In this document: piece by piece, positions 58,131-64,000 of the stretch
Position numbering within the stretch: position 1 is the first letter of the stretch
How the letters are laid out: every line of letters begins with the position of its first letter
DNA from: Sipunculus nudus
Lineage: Eukaryota > Annelida > Sipuncula > Golfingiida > Sipunculidae
Direction: 5' to 3'
Assembly (NCBI GenBank): GCA_026874595.1
Contig: CM049318.1
Location: forward strand, 39,389,956-39,453,955
DNA length: 64,000 bases
The notes under the pieces: generated by a model
What the model was told of the DNA's origin: nothing
Databases searched by the model: none
The model's input: only the letters and a program-made list of their open reading frames with translations
Translations under genes and position numbers: made by a program

Positions 58131-58456
58131 AAACTTACAAATTGTATCTCCTGTTTAGATATAATTCCCTGCTTCATATATTCTGTTGTTTTGTTATATT
58201 GGCGTTCTGAAATTTTCCTCTTAACCGATGTTGATGTTTTGTAATCGATGATAATGTTAATTAATTCCACAGTAAAACTGATAACTTGTTTAGGTCAGTC
58301 AGCACCCTCTTTTGGAAGAGTAGGATCTCTGACGTCTCTGAAAGGAAGATGATTTTCAAAATTAACAGAGCAAAGAATACACGTGACATAGTCCAAATTC
58401 AGTTTTACAATGTTCTTTATAGAATGATTTTCTTTTCAACAAGGTATTTTCTATAA

Positions 58457-58460
<4 letters not shown>

Positions 58461-58515
<55 letters not shown>
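58461..58515. repeat. (AT)n microsatellite
   Basis: About 55 bp of pure AT. Confidence 0.97.
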
Positions 58516-58518
<3 letters not shown>

Positions 58519-59274
58519 CGGCGAACATATCTGAATATTTTCAAGTTAGATGCTTGATTATATATTATGCATCCCTCTTTATCATTTTCTCTATCACAAT
58601 ATTTATCAGAAACGAACTTATCATTTAAGCATGACTCATGCATGCATACAAATTATTTTATTTCAATTCTGATTACAATTTTATTAAGCCTTTCATCGCC
58701 AAGCAAAAGAGTAATAAAAAGATAAATAAAACAGTCAGAAGCTGCGATGAAACCTTGACTGATGATAGTTTTATAAACTGGCAAATGATTTTTACCGAAT
58801 TCCTGGTACAGAACATATTTTATATCTTTGTCAATAGAAGCAAGTTTATTTTATCATCAAAACTGGAGTAACATTCAAATGGCATGCAACCAAACCAAGT
58901 ACAGTCAAAAACCCAACCTACCGCCGATTCAGCTTTAACGGTTAGGTCCCTGGCCTTTTGGGGTCACTGTTTATATAATCTCTTGATGAGAATCATATAT
59001 TTCTTAAATACCTTCTGGATATACCTAAAGGTATACATCTGTTCCTCGTTAGAAACGTAAGTTTCTCATAGATCAATTTAATCAATTTATTTCATGCTGC
59101 ATTTAATACGAACAACTTAATCTAATGCAACTTTGCAAGTATATGGTGCTGAGCTTTGCCCCGTATAGTATAACCTGGAAAGTGTGAACTAAAAAAGGCC
59201 CCGCTCAGATCCCTAATATGGGAACGTCTTGAACGAAAGGTATCGATTAAAATCCACAGCCGTACGCGATAGTA

Positions 59275-59600
59275 ATATGTGCGGGGGTAAGTTAGGCCAC
59301 AAAAAATAAATCAAATTAATAAATTGTCCTATCGACTCCAGGTCTAAATATTTCGCTAGCAGGAGACTTTTTTTATATAACGGTTGACAAAAAAAATATA
59401 TAAAAACATCCGAAATCTTTGAAATGCTGCATATATAATATGTGCGGGGGTAAGTTAGGCCACAAAAAATAAATCAAATTAATAAATTGTCCTATCGACC
59501 CCAGGTCTAAATATTTCGCTAGCAGGAGACTTTTTTTTTGGATAACGGTTGACAAAAAATATATAAAAACATATCCGAAATCTTTGAAATGCTGCATATG
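59275..59600. repeat. Recent tandem duplication, 162-bp unit
   Basis: TGTGCGGGGGTAAGTTAGGC begins at 59279 and again at 59441. The following 160 bases are almost identical (differences mainly in T and A homopolymer lengths), which suggests a recent event. Confidence 0.85.
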
Positions 59601-59949
59601 AACGACACACAGTTTAATCCAATTTCGACGATACATTCATATGAAGTCAAATTTTGCATTGTTCATACTCGTCATGATTTCTTTAAAAGGACTGAAACCA
59701 GATTAGCAAATATTACCACCTTGGTGTTCATTCAGAAAAATGTCCGGGAATAATATTAGCGGCGATTAAGTAGAACATTTATTTATTCTTGAGTGGCCTT
59801 AGTGGTCAAGAGACAAGATTACATAGTATGATTTAAGATTAATATATCCATTCCACATATGGGAGTTAATTGAAAAAAAAATTATATTGATACCTAGTCT
59901 GTCATAATGAAAAGTTGTCTCCGCCATGGTGAATGAAGGATTTAGTAAG

Positions 59950-60080
59950 GATGAGTGGTCTGAGCCAGGAATAATCACGAGAAAACATTTAAAGGTTCCA
60001 CAGATCGGTAAAAGAGGAGGGTCCAGGCCTTGTTTTGAAACCCTTAAAAATTGTGGTTGGCTGAAAATGGGAGGGTCCAC
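59950..60080. mobile_element. Internal hAT-like MITE remnant
   Basis: GAGGGTCCAGGCCTTG, AAACCCTTAAAAATTGTGGTT and GGGAGGGTCCACACCCTCC follow the order of the interior of the copy at 20934. The terminal repeats are lost. Confidence 0.45.
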
Positions 60081-60439
60081 ACCCTCCGATTTGCTGCTGC
60101 TTAGTAATTACACCTAAGGCAACAAACTGGTGTATAATAGGTTTAGCTACATCCATCTTAAGTTTTCACACACTCACCTGTCACAAATCATCAATATAAC
60201 TGATGACCAGGCTTCCTATTGTGTACATATATGAACGATCGTAAACCATATCTCGAAATCTAGAGTGAAGGCAAGCCTGATAATCAGTCAGCACACATGA
60301 AGGGCAAAGTACAAATCTTTGTATCAAGAACCTTGAAGTCACACGATTACGCAGTCTGGTTGTATCTTGTGTTGCATGGACGTCACCCGGACATCGGAGG
60401 ATGGCGCCACGAAGTGGTGTGGCCGCCCCCGTTTCCACG

Positions 60440-61240
60440 CGTATGGATCCACCCCGCTATCAGTGACTACTGACGCGCTTTGAGAAACATAAACACTATT
60501 CTGGGACCATTCAGTACTGGTTTTGCAGTTCTGACGGCGCTGTCGTTTCTCTCAAGCAAAACCACAAACTTCTGCGGTTTCCACCCATTGTTGAAAGCCT
60601 ATAAAACGAACTCGCCTGCAGTACGAGGCGGGACTATTGATTTTGCTACGCCACGTTACTGTTTTCCCCGGGGACCGTGACCGTGGGCTCTTGGTCCCCA
60701 AGCCCACGGAATGCCATGAACCACGCTATGAACTTTATTATGTAGGAAGAGGGGAGACTTTGTTTTCTGATGCCACATGGATTAATACAGGACTTCAGTT
60801 TTGTGTGTTCCCGAACTATGTGTTGATGATGGACTTCAGTTTCTCGTATATCGGATTCAGTTAAGTATTTCGTTGCAGTTCGTTATTTAGAGACTTTGTT
60901 ATAAATTACGTTATGTATTGACTATTATATTATTTTTGTACGAATGTAAATATTGTAATATATGAATATAGCACTGTTTTTGCACCCATATTTTGGTTAC
61001 GTATTCATTTGAAGAGAACGTGTCTGAGCATATGTGTTACGGTTCGGCCTGAGTTGTTTGGTGTGAAAAGGGACCGTAAAACTTGCGACCATACTGTGCT
61101 CTCGGGGTCGTTAAATTACATCCAAACGCACACAGATCCAGTTTTGCACATACAAAAGAATCAAATGGCACCTCAAAGCGTATACCCACAAGTTTTATAT
61201 ATCGACTAATATACTAGGCCACTGGACCACTGGCCAAAGC
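60440..61240 (+). other. GC-richer stretch with a TATA box
   Basis: TATAAAA at 60600-60606 is followed by mixed-composition DNA with short open frames (for example 60637-60864). Could be a promoter or LTR remnant; no boundaries or protein family recognised. Confidence 0.25.
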
Positions 61241-61651
61241 GAGGATATCCTCTCTCCCTCTCTGGTCGTAGGCTCTTGCTTAAAGGGCAATTTTCTTTAC
61301 ACACATACATACAAATATGTATATCTTGAAATTTTGATGCACCGCTGTTGTCAAGCAGTTTTAGAATCATCTTAACACAAAGCAGGGAATACCTGCCTGT
61401 TAAGTCGAGATATTATCTCAAGATCTCGAGATTAAATTTCAATGAAAAAAAAAATAAAAATAACTCCACGTGGGCGTTGTACGAACCATTCGATACTTTA
61501 TTGACGTAAAGTTAAAGGGATCGACTTCTATATCTGACGTCTGTCTAATAAACATAATCAATTGAACTTTCATAAAAAAATGACCCAATCCCAGAGGGAA
61601 AGGTGGTGCCTTTTTTATATCCACGTGTTTAAAACATGGGTCGGGTTTGGC

Positions 61652-61677
61652 GGGGGGGGGGGGGGGGGGGGGGGGGG
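61652..61677. repeat. Poly-G tract, 26 bases
   Basis: Uninterrupted run of 26 Gs, the longest of more than ten G or C runs of 12 or more in the window. Confidence 0.9.
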
Positions 61678-62299
61678 TAGGAAAATTTGCCACCGATCGT
61701 AATAGAAAGACTTCCGGCAAAGACATCTGGCTTCAATTCTGGGAGTACAGAGTTCGGTAAATGATAAATATTGCATTGCTTCACATGCTTTGATTTTATC
61801 TGTATGTTATCACTGGCTCAATACCTTGTGTACAAGTAGCCTGTTGATAAAATGTTTATACGTCAAAGTTGCGTTATAAGAACCTTTCCCAGCAAAGATT
61901 ACCTTCACTTCTTTAATATGTATATATGCAGAGTTAGCCGGTATCACAAAAATTCTATAAATAAGGCAAATGAATTGTGGGTTTAAGACCAAAGCAGAGC
62001 ATTTTGCTGAAGGAAAATCATGATGAGAGATAATCAAAATATATAAACCGTTTATTCATGAATATAAATCATTTATGAAGATAGGTTGACAAAAAGTTAT
62101 AGCTAGAGTGGATCAAGAATGATCCCCCCCCACCCCACCCCAGGGTACCTACCCGAAAACACAGTAATCATTTTTGGCAAATTTACATTTATGATGGTAA
62201 AATACTTATTCCATTAAACAAACCACCATTTCAATAAAAACAAAAGCTGAAAAGAATTGTACAAAACGCGTTTCTATACCAAGCTCATATTTGTTTGTA

Positions 62300-62350
62300 T
62301 CTTTAAAACAAGGGACCCATGGGTCACGGCGCTCAGCTGATCGTGATTTG
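62300..62350 (-). mobile_element. End fragment of the 16-kb element family
   Basis: ACAAGGGACCCATGGGTCAC followed by GGCGCTCAGCTGA is the reverse complement of the right end at about 17485-17512, including the GACCCATGGGTC palindrome. Confidence 0.5.
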
Positions 62351-64000
62351 ACTATAAATGTTTCTCCACTGTGATACTATATCGAGTCGATAAAGCTTAT
62401 GAATATCATAGACATGTTGGGCTATTATAAAGGAATGTAATGTAATATGTGAGTTAATGATAAATTAAATTACCTGACTGATGGATTAATAGTCAAATAT
62501 AGTGGTTTATTTTTTTATTTATTTAGGAGGGGTTGAAAATTGTGATATATTTGAGCAAATATGAATGCAATGACAGCAGTAATAAGCAGTAGTAGAATGA
62601 TGATAAGGCTATTTGTTGAAGGATCTAAAGTGTATGGTAGTCTGCAAGCTTTCAATTTGACAGATATGATGTTATGATTAACTATGCTGATGAAGTGATT
62701 TATGAATTTGTGACTGTATGACACAATATCTCTTTAGTCTTGACAAGGTACATTATTGTGATGCCCACTATGTCTACATATTACACAATATTGACATAAT
62801 TTCTGGCATGTACATAGGTACCTATGGACGAATATTTATACAAAATATTAAAGTATGATTTTGTATTATGATTTTGTATTAAAGTATGAATATATCTGAT
62901 TCATCTTGTTCTTGCTTACTGAGGCTGACTTTGGGATGGGGTTCGGAGAAGGGAAAAGTGAGGGCAGCACGAAGGTGGAAGTAGAAATATTCTATTGTAA
63001 TGCTTTTCATTTACATAAGAATATGAAAAGCTAAGAGGAAAGGGCCCTCCTACTTGGTTATAGTAAAGTTCTAAATATATGATTGCAAACTAATACTCTG
63101 ACAAGACTGTCATGAAGAAAAACAGTAAAATTTTGAGATACTGTGATGCATATGAAAATTTTCAGATGGACAGGCAAGTGGACAGAATGGACTAATACCT
63201 TTATTTCACTTTCAAGGGAATAATGCATTTAAGTTAATATATAATCCTATTTTTTTAAGCATATCCACTTTTTCCATTAAGAAGTTTTTATCTGAATCAT
63301 TTTTTTATTTACAGGTTTTATAAATTTTTAATTAAAAAACCTGAAAATATGTTAAAATATTAGAATTGTTGCAAAAGTTGCAATCATTATATATACAGAG
63401 TAAAAAACTGAAACTATAAGTTAAAATATTAGAATTGTTGCAAAAGTTGCAATCATCATACATCCAGAGTGTAGCTCATATTGGGCCATATTATGCATAC
63501 ACATATATTTTATTATTTTTAAATCATAAATGTTTAAACTGAATTTAAAAGAAAATAATGCCACAACATGGCATCTACAAGAATATTCCTTGAATCACTA
63601 TTAAAAAGTTTTGCACATTGGAGTTTTCAGTACATGCTTAATTTTATTCACCACAATTAAAAAAAAAGTAAATTTGATAAAATAAAACATCTTTTCAAAT
63701 AAAGTATACACAGTGCTGGTTGAATGAGGGACAAACAATATCATTGTGCTAATTACTATTCCAGTTTTAATTTATTACTGGAATTAATAGTCAATTTCAC
63801 ACCTGGTGAAGTTTTTACTCTTCTGAAGTAAGGAATTACTTATCTCATGAACATCCACACTTTCATAGCAATACACCACTTTGTGGACACCAATTAACTG
63901 TACACTTTAATCATTGTAACCCTGGTGGTACAATACAAAATCTAAAATGTAGCATGTCCAAGAATAAAATAAAATACAGAAAATTATAACATTCATCTAG
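62351..64000. other. AT-rich unassigned DNA with a 69-bp duplication
   Basis: GTTAAAATATTAGAATTGTT plus the following 17 bases occurs at 63351 and again at 63420, inside a 69-bp tandem duplication. No coding feature supported to the window edge. Confidence 0.5.

Noticed and set aside
60181-60864. Possible short genes around a TATA box
   Set aside because: Frames on both strands are short, lack splice support and do not resemble known proteins; kept only as a low-confidence region.
61390-61432. Short GAGATCTTGAG-type inverted repeat
   Set aside because: Arms are short and imperfect; expected by chance in a window of this size.

Overview
This window looks like invertebrate nuclear DNA, most likely from a mollusc, probably a bivalve; this is an inference. 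It is AT-rich, its genes are split by GT-AG introns, and it carries many (AT)n tracts, long G/C homopolymers, non-LTR retrotransposon fragments, a tRNA-derived SINE, MITE-like elements and several families of tandem repeats.

Three genes can be assembled exon by exon with matching splice phases. (A) 2652-14470, plus strand: a complete six-exon YtcJ-type metal-dependent amidohydrolase of 528 residues. A TATA-less promoter with CCAAT boxes and a perfect CRE lies near 1.29-1.36 kb. (B) 46051-47288, minus strand: a four-exon small GTPase of about 216 residues with all nucleotide-binding motifs. (C) 47681-52505, plus strand: an eight-exon protein of 258 residues whose C-terminal two thirds looks like a Ras/Rho-fold domain that has lost the P-loop, the DxxG motif and the G4 aspartate, so probably a pseudo-GTPase. 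B and C are head to head, with 392 bp between start codons, and appear to share one promoter region. This canonical GTPase/pseudo-GTPase pair is the most interesting gene-level feature.

Layout: 0-1.06 kb, LINE endonuclease fragment (minus strand); 1.3-14.8 kb, gene A, with a hAT-like MITE in intron 2 and a 2.7-kb foldback element in intron 3; 15.9-17.5 kb, non-coding element with a tandem-repeat core; 17.5-25.5 kb, AT-rich DNA with MITEs and isolated exon-like frames, the best being a minus-strand terminal exon at 23490-23684; 25.5-28.9 kb, tandem array with a SINE inserted; 29-36.8 kb, mostly unassigned, with coding-like frames at 32.3-32.8 kb and a promoter/poly(A)-like unit at 34.7-35.3 kb; 36.9-38.4 kb, old tandem duplication; 38.5-45 kb, little recognisable; 46-52.5 kb, genes B and C, with a reverse-transcriptase fragment in an intron of C; 53.8-64 kb, MITEs, an inverted copy of the 16-kb element, further tandem repeats and unassigned DNA.

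All calls come from reading the sequence. Family names rest on recognised motifs; no database search was run. Exons without a start methionine are easy to miss, so the weaker genes may have exons not listed here.
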